A stretch of DNA of 64,000 nt from Pseudomonadota bacterium (lineage in GTDB: Bacteria > Pseudomonadota > Gammaproteobacteria > Pseudomonadales > Pseudohongiellaceae), in NCBI GenBank assembly GCA_027621405.1, contig JAQCBT010000002.1, positions 62,001-126,000 of the forward strand, read 5' to 3'. Positions 47,436 through 56,384 of the stretch are shown piece by piece. The number at the start of each line of letters is the position of its first letter. Within the stretch, counting starts at the first letter, position 1. The notes beneath the pieces were generated by a model. It was not told where the DNA came from. It searched no databases and saw only the letters and a program-made list of their open reading frames with translations. Position numbers and translations under genes: made by a program.

Positions 47436-48125
47436 ATGACGGCGAAACCGCGTAAATTCTATGAAACGGGCAATCCGGTGAACGAAGACCCCATGGTCTG
47501 TGTGTTCGAGGATTTCCTGACGGCGGAGGAGATAGAAGAGTTGCTGCATGCGGCACGTCCAAAGCTGCAGCAGGCACTGGTCAGTTCTGACAAGGCCGGA
47601 GTTGAGAGTGCAGGCAGGACGGGCAGCAACTGCTGGATTCCTCACGCCTATAATCCAGTCATCGAGGAGCTTTCACTGAGAGTCGCAGAAGTTGTTGGTA
47701 TCGGGCTCGAATACGCTGAATCCTTACAGGTGATCTACTACGGGGAAGGGCAGGAGTACGCGCCTCACTATGATGCCTGGGATGCGACTACTGAGCGTGG
47801 GCGTCGCTGCATGATCAAGGGTGGGCAAAGGCTCGTGACCTGCCTGCTCTATCTCAATGAGCCAGCGAAAGGTGGTGGTACGGCGTTTCCCAAACTGGAT
47901 ATGGAAGTGCGCGCGAAGAAAGGGCGTATGTTGCTGTTCCATAACTGCCACGAGGGCAGCTCGGTAAGGCATCCGGATTCCCTTCACGGCGGGCTACCCG
48001 TGATTGAGGGAGAGAAGTGGGCCTGTAACTTCTGGTTCAGGGAGCGTGAGTACCAGACCAGCGGCGCTGTTCCAACTCGCAAGAAAAGCGCTCCAGAGCC
48101 TCCTGCTTACGGTAAAGTGATCTAG
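47436..48125 (+). CDS. 2-oxoglutarate/Fe(II) dioxygenase, prolyl 4-hydroxylase-like
   Basis: The 229-residue protein has the double-stranded beta-helix iron site: APHYDAW (His-x-Asp, about residue 110) and SLHGGLPV with the distal His (about 182), then the 2-oxoglutarate-binding basic residue in GEKWACNFWFRERE. The N-terminal part, PMVCVFEDFLTAEEIEELL, is typical of prolyl 4-hydroxylase alpha-subunit relatives. Bacterial members hydroxylate proline in selected proteins such as EF-Tu, or free substrates. Without the partner the target is unknown. The gene stands alone between the acyl-CoA operon and a peptidase. Confidence 0.9.
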   Translation: MTAKPRKFYETGNPVNEDPMVCVFEDFLTAEEIEELLHAARPKLQQALVSSDKAGVESAGRTGSNCWIPHAYNPVIEELSLRVAEVVGIGLEYAESLQVIYYGEGQEYAPHYDAWDATTERGRRCMIKGGQRLVTCLLYLNEPAKGGGTAFPKLDMEVRAKKGRMLLFHNCHEGSSVRHPDSLHGGLPVIEGEKWACNFWFREREYQTSGAVPTRKKSAPEPPAYGKVI

Positions 48126-48275
48126 GGAACCTCTGATTATGTATGTTACAACTCTGGCTTGCAGCCGAGTCCGCTATCAAGGTGCAGTTTCGAATGCATG
48201 CATCGTCCTGTCGATTAACTGCAACAGGCTCCGCAGAGACGCAACATTCTTCATCAGAGGTTTCCTGGCCGCGCC

Positions 48276-48962
48276 GTGATCTTCGCAGTCATCGCATTGA
48301 TCCTGGCGTTATTGATCTACCTGCCCTCATTCTGGGTGAAGAGAGTCATGCGAGCCAATAGCGTTGAACTACCAAACCTGCCCGGAACTGGTGGTGAATT
48401 GGCGCAACATCTCATCAAGCGATTCGAGCTCGATGGCATTCGCGTAGAGGAGACAGATCCATTCAGGGATCATTTCGATCCTCATAACAAGACTGTGCGC
48501 CTCGGACCTGCCAATCTCAATGGTAAATCACTCACCGCGGTTGCCGTTGCGGCCCATGAGGTGGGTCACGCGATTCAGTATCATCGCAAGGAAAAGATAT
48601 TCGAACTGCGCAGCCGGTATTTGCCCAAAGCTCATTTCCTCGCCAAGGCCGGCATAGTCCTCATGTGGGCACTGCCGCTGATCGCCTTCCTGGTGCGTGT
48701 CCCATTTGCCATAGGGATCGTCATAGCCGCCAGCCTGTTCTTGCAGCTCGCCGGCGCCATGGCCTATTTAATCATTTTGCCCGAGGAGTGGGATGCGAGT
48801 TTCAACAAGGCGCTACCCATTCTGATTGAGGGAGAGTACGTAAATACCGAACAACTCCCCGCTGTGAGGAGAGTATTGCAGGCTGCGGCTCTCACCTACT
48901 TCTCGGCAGCGCTGGCTAATATTCTGCATATCGGGCGCTGGTTTATGTTGATGCGCCGCTAG
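48276..48962 (+). CDS. Membrane zinc metallopeptidase, YugP-like (PF04298)
   Basis: A 228-residue protein starting at a GTG, with an N-terminal span (VIALILALLIYLPSFWVK), the zinc motif HEVGHAIQYH near residue 94, and three further hydrophobic stretches (VLMWALPLIAFLVRVPFAIGIVIAASLFLQLAG). The order span-HExxH-spans and the phrase RLGPANLNGKSLTAVAVAAHEVGHA fit the YugP family of predicted neutral zinc peptidases; substrates are unknown. The 150-bp gap before it shows no clear signal. Confidence 0.88.
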   Translation: MIFAVIALILALLIYLPSFWVKRVMRANSVELPNLPGTGGELAQHLIKRFELDGIRVEETDPFRDHFDPHNKTVRLGPANLNGKSLTAVAVAAHEVGHAIQYHRKEKIFELRSRYLPKAHFLAKAGIVLMWALPLIAFLVRVPFAIGIVIAASLFLQLAGAMAYLIILPEEWDASFNKALPILIEGEYVNTEQLPAVRRVLQAAALTYFSAALANILHIGRWFMLMRR

Positions 48963-48987
48963 GACAAGGGACTGAAGGGAAATACCT

Positions 48988-49566
48988 GTGAAATCAATCT
49001 GTGTTTATTGTGGTTCTGCCAGTGGCAAAGGCGAAGTCTATCTCGCAGCCGCAAGAAAGTTGGCAAAGGAACTGTGCAGCCGCGGGCTGGACCTTGTGTA
49101 CGGTGGTGCCAGCATCGGTCTCATGGCAGAGACTGCAAACACCGTGATGGCCAATGGTGGCTCGGCAACCGGAGTCATGCCGCGAAATCTGTTTCGACGG
49201 GAGGTTCCCCATGAAGCGCTTACACAGATGATCTATGTGGATTCCATGCATGAGCGCAAATCGAAGATGGCGGATCTGTCCGATGGATTTATCGCCATGC
49301 CGGGAGGATTGGGAACCGTTGAGGAGTTGTTCGAGATAGTGACCTGGGCACAACTGGCGATCCACAGGAAACCCTGTGGTATCCTGAATGTGGATGGGTA
49401 TTATGACCATCTCATTCAATTTCTGGATAGAGCGACTGAACAGGAATTTATTCGACCGGTGCACAGGTCGATGATCATAATAGAGGAAGATCCGGCCCGC
49501 TTGTTGGACAGGTTCGAGGTGTATACACCGCCGGACAAGCAAAAATGGGTAGACCTGGATAATTAA
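48988..49566 (+). CDS. LOG family nucleotide phosphoribohydrolase (TIGR00730)
   Basis: The 192-residue protein has the GTG start KSICVYCGSASGKGE and both LOG motifs: PGGLGTVEELFE near residue 104 and the upstream GGASIGLMAETA with LVYGG. Members cleave the N-glycosidic bond of nucleoside 5'-monophosphates; in plants this activates cytokinins, and in bacteria they are general nucleotide hydrolases. It lies 25 bp after the metallopeptidase gene and before the DUF2237 gene. Confidence 0.92.
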   Translation: MKSICVYCGSASGKGEVYLAAARKLAKELCSRGLDLVYGGASIGLMAETANTVMANGGSATGVMPRNLFRREVPHEALTQMIYVDSMHERKSKMADLSDGFIAMPGGLGTVEELFEIVTWAQLAIHRKPCGILNVDGYYDHLIQFLDRATEQEFIRPVHRSMIIIEEDPARLLDRFEVYTPPDKQKWVDLDN

Positions 49567-49591
49567 GGACGTGGACTAACAACTTAAAACT

Positions 49592-49963
49592 ATGGATGAG
49601 TCTTTGAATGTTTTCGATGAACCGCTCCAACCCTGCGGGGAAGATCCTCTAACGGGCTATTTTCGTGATGGCTGTTGCAATACCAGTGACGATGACTTCG
49701 GATCCCACACAGTTTGCGTCGAGGTCAGTCAGCAGTTTCTTGAGTTCTCCCGATTCCGGGGAAATGACCTGAGTACACCGGTGCCCGAGTTCGGTTTCCC
49801 TGGTTTGCAGCCTGGGGATACCTGGTGCCTCTGTGCCGCACGTTGGCTGGAGGCGCTGGAATATGATCGAGCACCGCGGGTCTATCTTGCCCGAACCCAC
49901 AAGCGAGCCCTGGAAATAGTAAGCCTGGAGCAGCTGAAGGCGTTTGCGATAGATATCAATTGA
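49592..49963 (+). CDS. DUF2237 family protein
   Basis: A 123-residue soluble protein, NVFDEPLQPCGEDPLTGYFRDGCCNTSDDDFGSHTVCVEVS, with conserved Cys pairs, then GDTWCLCAARWLEAL. This opening (CxxDPxTGFxRDGxC) is the hallmark of DUF2237, which has no assigned function. It starts 25 bp after the LOG gene and may be co-transcribed with it. The conserved cysteines could bind a metal. Confidence 0.9.
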   Translation: MDESLNVFDEPLQPCGEDPLTGYFRDGCCNTSDDDFGSHTVCVEVSQQFLEFSRFRGNDLSTPVPEFGFPGLQPGDTWCLCAARWLEALEYDRAPRVYLARTHKRALEIVSLEQLKAFAIDIN

Positions 49964-50049
49964 TTCGAATGCGGTGCTCTGCCTTTAAGTTGTTCGCGCT
50001 TCATCGGAATATGCGGTGAGGAGCACAGGAGACGGACTAGGAACCGCGA

Positions 50050-50460
50050 ATGCGAAGATCAACCTACATCAAGCTTGTCGTGATCCCGCTGCTTATCTAT
50101 GTGGCGATCGTCCTGCTGTTCGAATCCAGTCTTGGGTTTTTCCAGCCCCAGGCGGGTAATACCGTCGTAATTTCAACCTTTGACGACGCTGGTGTCGAGC
50201 ATCAGAGAGTGGTGTCGTTATTGGAGAGTGACGGCAAGCTCTACGTGGCAGTGAATCACTGGCCCCGGGCCTGGTATCGCCGGGTCCTCAATAATCCCGG
50301 GATGAGGATGAACAGGGAAGGGATCAGCAACGAGTATCGGGGTGTTGTGGTCGTCGATCCCGAGTATCGGAGAGTGCAACAGGACAACCCAGTACCTCTG
50401 GCCTTTCGATTCCTGACCGGTTTTCCTCCCCGGCACTTCGTGCGCCTGGATCCACAGTAG
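50050..50460 (+). CDS. Membrane-anchored DUF385-like (split beta-barrel) protein
   Basis: A 136-residue protein with one N-terminal membrane segment (LVVIPLLIYVAIVLLFESSLGFF) and then a small domain: VVISTFDDAGVEHQRVVSLLESDGKLYVAVNHWPRAWYRRVLNNPGMRM. This resembles the deazaflavin-dependent nitroreductase-like family, in which the phrase ending in xxWYxNLxANPxV is usual. A beta-barrel binding flavin or F420 is the likely fold. F420 is uncommon in gammaproteobacteria, so the cofactor is an open question. AGGAA lies before the ATG. Confidence 0.65.
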   Translation: MRRSTYIKLVVIPLLIYVAIVLLFESSLGFFQPQAGNTVVISTFDDAGVEHQRVVSLLESDGKLYVAVNHWPRAWYRRVLNNPGMRMNREGISNEYRGVVVVDPEYRRVQQDNPVPLAFRFLTGFPPRHFVRLDPQ

Positions 50461-50668
50461 TCCCAGTCATTTACATGAATAAGCCCGGCGGGGAATACTG
50501 ACAGGCGATCATATTAGGGCTTATGATGAACCTGTGCCGAAAGAACCGCGACCGGAACTGGACAGCTGGCTGGAGTATTGTTGGAGAGCTGGACTGACAG
50601 TGCTCCCGGCTAGATGATCCAGGCCATACCAATAAAAACAAGAGATGAGAACAAAGAGGAGATATTCC

Positions 50669-51370
50669 ATGCAAAGCTACAGGACAGTATATAGCGCGCT
50701 CATTGCGATTATCTGTATCTTGCTGGCGATTCCAGCAACGGCACAGCGCAACACAGATCCAGAGCGCTGGGAAGAGGCGATGGCTCGCTTCGACGAACAG
50801 GACCGGCTCAGCCCGCCTCCAGAGAACGCCATCGTATTGACCGGTAGTTCCAGTATCGCGCGCTGGAACGAGCAATCCATCAAGGCCCTGGCTCCCCTGA
50901 CTGTCATCCCGCGGGGGTTTGGCGGCAGCGTGATGGGCGATGTGTTGCACCACCTGGACCGGGTCGCACTACGCTACAATCCGCGAGCTATCCTGATCTA
51001 TGAGGGTGACAACGACACTGCTTTCGGTATCCCGGAAGAGACGATAATTGACCAGTTGCAACAGATCATCGCCAGGGTTCACCAGGAATTGCCGCAGACC
51101 CGCATCTATATCTTGTCGGTGAAGCCCAGCGTGCTGCGGGAAGCAATCTGGCCGGTGGCAGTAGGCGTTAATGCCAAATACAAGTCCATTGCTGACAAGG
51201 ACCCACTTGTCTATTACGTAGACGTGGCAACACCGTTCCTGAAAGCCGATGGCAAGGTGATGACCGATATATTTGTGGAAGATAACCTGCATCTCAACGA
51301 TTTGGGCAACCTGATCTGGGGCTCGGCAATTCGTGCCGCCCTGATGCCCCACGAAGCGCGTTACGAGTAA
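50669..51370 (+). CDS. Secreted SGNH/GDSL-type hydrolase
   Basis: The ATG at 50669 follows GAGGAG and gives a signal peptide (VYSALIAIICILLAIPATAQ). The track's start, 24 bp earlier, has no such site. The 233-residue protein has block I VLTGSSSIARW with the nucleophile Ser, a Gly in RGFGGSVMGD, block III YEGDNDTA with the Asn, and block V DNLHLNDLG with Asp-x2-His. It is probably a periplasmic esterase acting on lipids or acetylated glycans. Confidence 0.87.
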   Translation: MQSYRTVYSALIAIICILLAIPATAQRNTDPERWEEAMARFDEQDRLSPPPENAIVLTGSSSIARWNEQSIKALAPLTVIPRGFGGSVMGDVLHHLDRVALRYNPRAILIYEGDNDTAFGIPEETIIDQLQQIIARVHQELPQTRIYILSVKPSVLREAIWPVAVGVNAKYKSIADKDPLVYYVDVATPFLKADGKVMTDIFVEDNLHLNDLGNLIWGSAIRAALMPHEARYE

Positions 51371-51381
51371 GGGAGTTCTGA

Positions 51382-51942
51382 TTGGTAGAACCAATGGATA
51401 TCGCGCTGGCACTGGCCATGCTGGGCTTGCCCATGGCAGTCCTGAGCTGGCTGCTGTTCTCGTGGATGGTGGATTCTGGCGATATCGATCTGCAGGATAG
51501 TCACGAGGCCATTAACCAGAAACTCAAACAGCTGCGCAAACTGGATAAGAAACCGCGCAAGGGTCCCGCTGGCAGGAAGAAGATCCTGTTCGATAAATGG
51601 ATGTGGTTCGGCAGTGGCTTCTATGGGCTGGCAGGATTCTGGACGCTGCTGGTGATTGAGATCAATGAGGTCATGTCCCTGATCATGCATCCCGTTTTGG
51701 ACCAGGCGAGTCCGCAGCGGGGCATAATCGACTGGATCATATCCTTCCTGCTGGATCAGCTAGGAAATGTCATACAGGCTTTTCTGTGGTTTGGCTATTG
51801 GCCTGCAGACTCGGTCATCGCCTGGGTACTGGTTGCCTACCTGGGCTACTGGCTGGGGGTTGAACTCGCCAGGCACCAGAAAGTAATGACGCCGGCTCAA
51901 CTCTATAGAAGGTTCTTCCCTCACCATTCGGGCAATGAATAG
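51382..51942 (+). CDS. Unknown membrane protein
   Basis: I keep the TTG at 51382 because GGGAG lies 6 bp ahead; the ATG four codons later has no site of its own. The 186-residue protein has an N-terminal span (IALALAMLGLPMAVLSWLLFSWMV), a basic linker (KKPRKGPAGRKKILF), a second span (WFGSGFYGLAGFWTLLVIEI) and a last pair near ILSFLLDQLGNVIQ and VLVAYLGYWLG. I recognise no family. It starts 11 bp after the SGNH hydrolase gene. Confidence 0.72.
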   Translation: MVEPMDIALALAMLGLPMAVLSWLLFSWMVDSGDIDLQDSHEAINQKLKQLRKLDKKPRKGPAGRKKILFDKWMWFGSGFYGLAGFWTLLVIEINEVMSLIMHPVLDQASPQRGIIDWIISFLLDQLGNVIQAFLWFGYWPADSVIAWVLVAYLGYWLGVELARHQKVMTPAQLYRRFFPHHSGNE

Positions 51943-51965
51943 AGCCGCTATAGGTTATCTATTCC

Positions 51966-52766
51966 CTAGAAAAATCCGCCGAGCCCCTCGGTCAGTTCCA
52001 CGACCACTCCCCGGGGATCGGTAAAGAATGCGGTGCCCAGGTTGATGGACTCTATATAGTTATAGGGTCTGTCGAATACTACTCCCCGTGCCTCCAGTTG
52101 TTTGCAGAAAGCCTCCAGGTTGTCGATTTCAAAACCTATGTGGTCGATGGCCGCGCCCGCGGAAGGTGCGCGTTCAGTATCCGAATTGCCAAAGCTGATG
52201 TTCATGCCCGGTACGTTGGTCGTGGTGGCGATGCTGCCCCGGGATCGAATTTCCAGATTAAACATGTCGACATACCAGTTCAGTAGCTCTTCATATCCAG
52301 GTGTAAAGTAATGTACATGGTAGGCAGTAACCTCTTCATGCAGCCCCTGGTCTTCCTGTAATTCCACGTAGGTGCCACCGGGGAACGTCAGGTAGGCGTT
52401 GGTTTGCCCCTCGGCGCCGGTGAATACCCGGCCCATCTCCAGACCAGCGGCCTCCCATTTATCGATGAAGGACTGGATGTCCCTGACCTTGAAGCCAAAG
52501 TGATCCATTACGGTCTGTCTGGAACCCATGCTTGGTTCCTGCTCGCGCAAGACCAGCAACATGTTTGGAAACCTGATGGCTATCTGCGATCCCAGCGGGG
52601 TGCGTTCACCGCCGAAGTGTTCTTCCCAGAGTGCAGCATGTTGCTCGGCATCAGGCACATTCAAATGTACATGGCCAAAGCGGATACCATCTGCATTGGG
52701 AGTCGCCAGCTGGCCATGGCTGTACAGCGGCAACAGGGCGAGAATCAAAAGAGCTAGCTTGTTCAT
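51966..52766 (-). CDS. Secreted VOC (glyoxalase/dioxygenase fold) protein
   Basis: The 266-residue protein has a signal peptide (NKLALLILALLPLYSHGQ) and two VOC modules: GIRFGHVHLNVPDAEQHAALWEEHF with the His, and AYHVHYFTPGYEELLNWYVDMFNLE with DHIGFEIDNLEAF and FFTDPRGVVVELTEG. The conserved His and Glu residues suggest a bound metal, but reactions in this fold vary widely. It lies 17 bp after the beta-lactamase-like gene and is probably in its operon. Confidence 0.85.
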   Translation of the reverse strand: MNKLALLILALLPLYSHGQLATPNADGIRFGHVHLNVPDAEQHAALWEEHFGGERTPLGSQIAIRFPNMLLVLREQEPSMGSRQTVMDHFGFKVRDIQSFIDKWEAAGLEMGRVFTGAEGQTNAYLTFPGGTYVELQEDQGLHEEVTAYHVHYFTPGYEELLNWYVDMFNLEIRSRGSIATTTNVPGMNISFGNSDTERAPSAGAAIDHIGFEIDNLEAFCKQLEARGVVFDRPYNYIESINLGTAFFTDPRGVVVELTEGLGGFF

Positions 52767-52783
52767 AAGGAATTCCTGCCGGA

Positions 52784-54082
52784 TTAGTCGATGATTGCCT
52801 GGTAGATGCCACTGCGCAGCTTGTTGTAGTCATCTACACCAGTGGCTGGTATGAGTTGGGTCATGTAAACGACGACCAGTTCTTCTGCCGGGTCGACCCA
52901 GTAGGTGCTGTGATAGGCGCCGCCCCAGCCGTACTCGCCTTCGGATCCGAGAATACCCCTGGCCCCGAGGTCGGTGACCACGAAGAAGCCCAGGCCAAAA
53001 CCCTGTCCCGGGCGAAACGGTTTGCCTTCCAGATGATCGGTAGTCATCAGTTCAATAGTCTTGCGTGACAGGATCCTGTTGCCATCCAACTCGCCGCCGC
53101 TGAGGGTCATTTGCAGGAAGCGGGCGTAGTCGTGGGCTGTAGACAGCAGGCCAGCACCTCCCGAATAGCTCATATTGGGGCCGCTACCCTGCACATAGAG
53201 CCCCTGGCTCTGCATGCCGTCTCGCGCCGCAATGGCTTCGACTCCATCATCACCGGGCTGGTAGACCACAGCGAGCCTGTCCGCCTTGCTCTGCGGCAGA
53301 TAGAAGTGAGTGTCATGCATGGCAAGCGGATCGAAGATCTCCTGCTGCAGGAAGCTGCTCAGATCCATTCCGCTGGCGACTTCGATCACGGCTCCGAGAA
53401 TGTCTGTGTTGTAGCCATAGATCCATTCTTCACCCGGGTGTTGATCCAGGGGTAGTGAACCCATGCGCTTGATGGATTCCAGGATAGGTTCCTGTTTGTT
53501 GGCAAAGTACCAGCCCTGGAATCCGGCAGCTTCCCATTCTTTCTGGGCTGGGCCACTACCGTAACTCATGCCGCCGGTATGGGTAAGTAGTTGGCGAATC
53601 GTTATCGGCCTGCGTGCCTCTTCCAGAGTGTAGCTGCCGTCTTCCCTGGCTACGGCCACCTTCATGTCCGACCATTCCGGAATATAGCGGCTCAGCGGAT
53701 GGCTGATATTCAGGTCACCTCGCTCATGCAGGATCATGATTGCCGTACTCACGATCGCCTTGGTCTGGGATGCGATGCGAAATATGGTGTCTTCCGTCAT
53801 GGGTATACCGGATTCCTTGTCGCGCATCCCATTGGCCGTGGAGTAGACGATACGCCCCTTGCGCAAAACGACAGCCACCTGTCCGGCCACCAGTCCCTCA
53901 TCAACATAGGTGTTCAATACGGAGTCCAGGCGTTCCAGGCGCGCGGAAGACATGCCAACCCGTTCCGGTCGGACCCGGGAGAGCTCCGCGGCATAGCTGC
54001 TGCTGCAGACAGCGGCCAGCAACAGCAGGCTCAGGTATTTACGGTAATTTGCCGGGGTCAGGAGGGGATGGGTCAGGCGCAT
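52784..54082 (-). CDS. Serine hydrolase of the class C beta-lactamase family
   Basis: A 432-residue exported protein with a hydrophobic start (YLSLLLLAAVCSSSYAA), the active-site SQTK in IASQTKAIVSTAIM, the Tyr-x-Asn equivalent in YGYNTDILG, and a C-terminal GWGGAYHSTYW that replaces KTG. The layout is that of EstB-type esterases and D-alanyl-peptidase relatives, so it is more likely an esterase or peptidase than a resistance determinant. It begins the operon with the VOC protein. Confidence 0.88.
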   Translation of the reverse strand: MRLTHPLLTPANYRKYLSLLLLAAVCSSSYAAELSRVRPERVGMSSARLERLDSVLNTYVDEGLVAGQVAVVLRKGRIVYSTANGMRDKESGIPMTEDTIFRIASQTKAIVSTAIMILHERGDLNISHPLSRYIPEWSDMKVAVAREDGSYTLEEARRPITIRQLLTHTGGMSYGSGPAQKEWEAAGFQGWYFANKQEPILESIKRMGSLPLDQHPGEEWIYGYNTDILGAVIEVASGMDLSSFLQQEIFDPLAMHDTHFYLPQSKADRLAVVYQPGDDGVEAIAARDGMQSQGLYVQGSGPNMSYSGGAGLLSTAHDYARFLQMTLSGGELDGNRILSRKTIELMTTDHLEGKPFRPGQGFGLGFFVVTDLGARGILGSEGEYGWGGAYHSTYWVDPAEELVVVYMTQLIPATGVDDYNKLRSGIYQAIID

Positions 54083-54231
54083 TCTGGAATCCTGTTTTAT
54101 TCTGTTCCCTAGACTATCCCTGTTTGCCGCGTAAACACAACGGTGAATGGCAATAATCTGGGGCAGGACCGCGCCGCATAGACACAGTAAAAGGCAGGCG
54201 AATGGAACGGCCCGGGTGGTCGGCGCTGAAC

Positions 54232-56028
54232 CTAATCCAGGCTCGAATTAGCCGGCATGTGCCGGGAGAGAATTGAATCGGCGATCTGGCTATTGAACAG
54301 CGTGGAACTGGCTTCGAAGACACCTGCAAATTCCACCCGGTTCCTGCCGTTCTCCTTCGCCCGATACAGAGCCTTGTCAGCTTCCTTGAACAGCTCTCGG
54401 GCCTTGGGTGCAACCACTTCATTGTTCATTGGCCGGTAAGTCACACTGCCGATGCTGACCGTGACCACATCACTCACCCCGGAGCCAGCGTCAGGCATCC
54501 TCAGCTCCTCGATTGCTGTTCGTAGTGTCTCGGCCCTTTCCTGCAGGTCGAGGCCGTCGCAGCCGGGAAGCACTACCACGAATTCCTCGCCGCCATAGCG
54601 CGAAGGGAGGTCTCCACTACGTTTAAAAAGCTGGTTCATGCAGTTGCCCACCCTCGACAGGCAGTCATCACCGAGCAGGTGCCCGTAGCGATCGTTGTAT
54701 TGTTTAAAGAAGTCGATGTCTACTATTAGCAAGGACAGTGGAGTTGATTGACGGGTCGCACGAGCTAGTTCCTTGCTGAAAGTCGCGTCGAAGTGTCGCC
54801 TGTTATACAGACCGGTGAGGCTATCGGTAATTACCGATTGTTCGAGTTGCTCATTGGTATGGGAGAGCTGCTGGTTTAATTGCAGTAGCTCTTCTTCCAT
54901 CTCTTTTATATCGGCGATATTGCTGAGCACGCAGATATAGATACTCTTGTCATCGATTATCATGCTACGAATTGAAATGCGGGCCGGCACCTCGGCGCCA
55001 TCCTTGTTTCGCATCCAGACTTCCCAGTGTGAGTCGCTATTGCCAGCGGTGTGTTCGTCAATGTATTCCTGCAATGAGAAGTCATTGGATTGCGCAATAT
55101 TCTTATCTGCTATTAGCTGGTTGAACTTCTTCCCCACGAGCTCTCTGCGCTTGTAATCCAGCAATCGTTCCGCTGCGCTGTTCATGGATTCGATATTGCC
55201 ATTGGGCTGCAGGGTAATAAGTCCGTCGCCCATGGTCTCCAGTAACGCCGCGTACATGGTTTGCTTCTCCAGTAGCTTCCTCTCGCCTTGCTGGATCGTG
55301 TCAAATAGCTTGTTCACGCTGTCTACCAGTGACCTCAGCTCCCAGGCGCCATGTGGAGAGCAGCGCAGGTTATGATTACCGGCGGCGAACTCGTCCAGAT
55401 TGGCGATAGTCTGCCTTGCTGGCTGGAATACCCTGCGATCCAGGATGGCCAGAATGGTGAAGATGCAGAGCGCAATGACAGAGCTGAAGATCAGCAACTG
55501 GGTCAATAGCTCCGCTTTTACAGCTGTCAGCAACTCTCCGGTAGCGGTCTCAAGGTAGAGAGTCTCGCAGGGCATGGTCGGGGAGGTTGTCGATAAGGGA
55601 CAGAGTCGCAAGATGCCGACGAGATTGGAATCGCTGTCGAGAAATGTCTGGAATCGGGATGAATCGTTAACGATGCCCAGACGGCCAGGCTCGCCTTTGG
55701 CCTCTGTCCAGTTCTGTCCTATGTCTATGCTGCGGGTGCTCTGGAGGATGAGTCCAGCATCGTTAACTATATGCGCTGTACTTATATGGGTCTGTCCGCC
55801 TATATCCTGTATCAGTACGCGACGAAAGTCCGCTTCGAATGCATCACCTGTCAGGGCCAGGCCCCTCTCCGCTAGTTGCATTGTTCCGTGTAACAGCAGG
55901 TTCTGATTTTCGATCAGGCGTGATTGTTCACGTTGCCAGCTCCACAGCGTATTAACGACGAGTATGGCCGCCAGCATCAGTACAGAGCCAGCTATGACAG
56001 CGCGCCTCGTGCTAATTCCTGGAATCAT
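54232..56028 (-). CDS. Membrane sensor diguanylate cyclase (PAS-GGDEF)
   Basis: I start at the ATG at 56028, after AGGA, rather than the TTG at 56052, giving 598 residues. Order: membrane span (AVIAGSVLMLAAILVVNTLWS), periplasmic domain to about 170 with a Cys pair in LCPLSTTSPTMPCETL, second span (LLIFSSVIALCIFTILAIL), HAMP-like linker, PAS domain (ALLETMGDGLITLQPNGNIESMNSAAERLL), a short coiled coil and a C-terminal GGDEF domain. The catalytic loop reads RYGGEEF, and RSGD five residues before it is a complete RxxD inhibitory site, so it should make c-di-GMP under product inhibition. The signal sensed is unknown. Confidence 0.93.
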   Translation of the reverse strand: MIPGISTRRAVIAGSVLMLAAILVVNTLWSWQREQSRLIENQNLLLHGTMQLAERGLALTGDAFEADFRRVLIQDIGGQTHISTAHIVNDAGLILQSTRSIDIGQNWTEAKGEPGRLGIVNDSSRFQTFLDSDSNLVGILRLCPLSTTSPTMPCETLYLETATGELLTAVKAELLTQLLIFSSVIALCIFTILAILDRRVFQPARQTIANLDEFAAGNHNLRCSPHGAWELRSLVDSVNKLFDTIQQGERKLLEKQTMYAALLETMGDGLITLQPNGNIESMNSAAERLLDYKRRELVGKKFNQLIADKNIAQSNDFSLQEYIDEHTAGNSDSHWEVWMRNKDGAEVPARISIRSMIIDDKSIYICVLSNIADIKEMEEELLQLNQQLSHTNEQLEQSVITDSLTGLYNRRHFDATFSKELARATRQSTPLSLLIVDIDFFKQYNDRYGHLLGDDCLSRVGNCMNQLFKRSGDLPSRYGGEEFVVVLPGCDGLDLQERAETLRTAIEELRMPDAGSGVSDVVTVSIGSVTYRPMNNEVVAPKARELFKEADKALYRAKENGRNRVEFAGVFEASSTLFNSQIADSILSRHMPANSSLD

Positions 56029-56132
56029 CTGGTTCCTGTCCCTGATTACCAATTTCCCGTATGCATCCGCTTTAATCCGGCCCGGTCACCGGGCCGGGAA
56101 AGGCGAAAGACTGGTCTGGCTCTAATCCTGTT

Positions 56133-56162
56133 TTGCTATTAACTGGCTGAAAACTATATAAA
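56133..56162 (+). promoter_or_regulatory. Possible upstream promoter toward trpE(G)
   Basis: TTGCTA and TATAAA are separated by 18 bp, which would start transcription near 56169 and give a leader of about 350 nt. It competes with the promoter predicted at 56284 next to the leader peptide. The rest of 56053-56283, the shared gap with the diguanylate cyclase gene, shows no other signal. Confidence 0.35.
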
Positions 56163-56283
56163 AACCCTGCTGTGACGCAGAATGCCTGAATGTTCAGCGC
56201 GCTTACTATTTAGTTTAGACTCAAAATTCCCGACCGTAGTGCTGTCTGGCCCTGGATGCCAGTGTTTCCGCGGCTTTCGTGGG

Positions 56284-56312
56284 TTGACTTCGATCAAGTG
56301 CTGGCGCATCAT
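56284..56312 (+). promoter_or_regulatory. Predicted trp promoter with FNR-like sequence over the -35
   Basis: TTGACT and CATCAT are separated by 17 bp, predicting a start within a few bases of the leader ATG at 56322. The -35 is also the left half of TTGAC-TTCG-ATCAA (56284-56297), which matches the FNR consensus at 9 of 10 positions. Confidence 0.45.
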
Positions 56313-56321
56313 CGCGGCCCT

Positions 56322-56384
56322 ATGAATATACAATTCTATTTCTGGTGGTTTGATTATTCGGGCTGCCAGGTGAACAAGTTCTGA
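56322..56384 (+). CDS. trpL: Tryptophan leader peptide (attenuation)
   Basis: A 20-codon ORF, below the track's size cut, encoding MNIQFYFWWFDYSGCQVNKF. Two adjacent TGG codons (56343-56348) in so short a peptide just ahead of an anthranilate synthase gene is the mark of ribosome-mediated trp attenuation; Phe and Tyr codons surround them. No clear Shine-Dalgarno precedes the ATG, and the nearest predicted transcription start lies within a few bases, so it may be leaderless, as in the Sinorhizobium trpE(G) leader. Confidence 0.72.
   Translation: MNIQFYFWWFDYSGCQVNKF

Noticed and set aside
52784-54082. Beta-lactamase resistance gene
   Set aside because: It has the GWGGAYH end of EstB-type hydrolases instead of KTG, so resistance is not supported.
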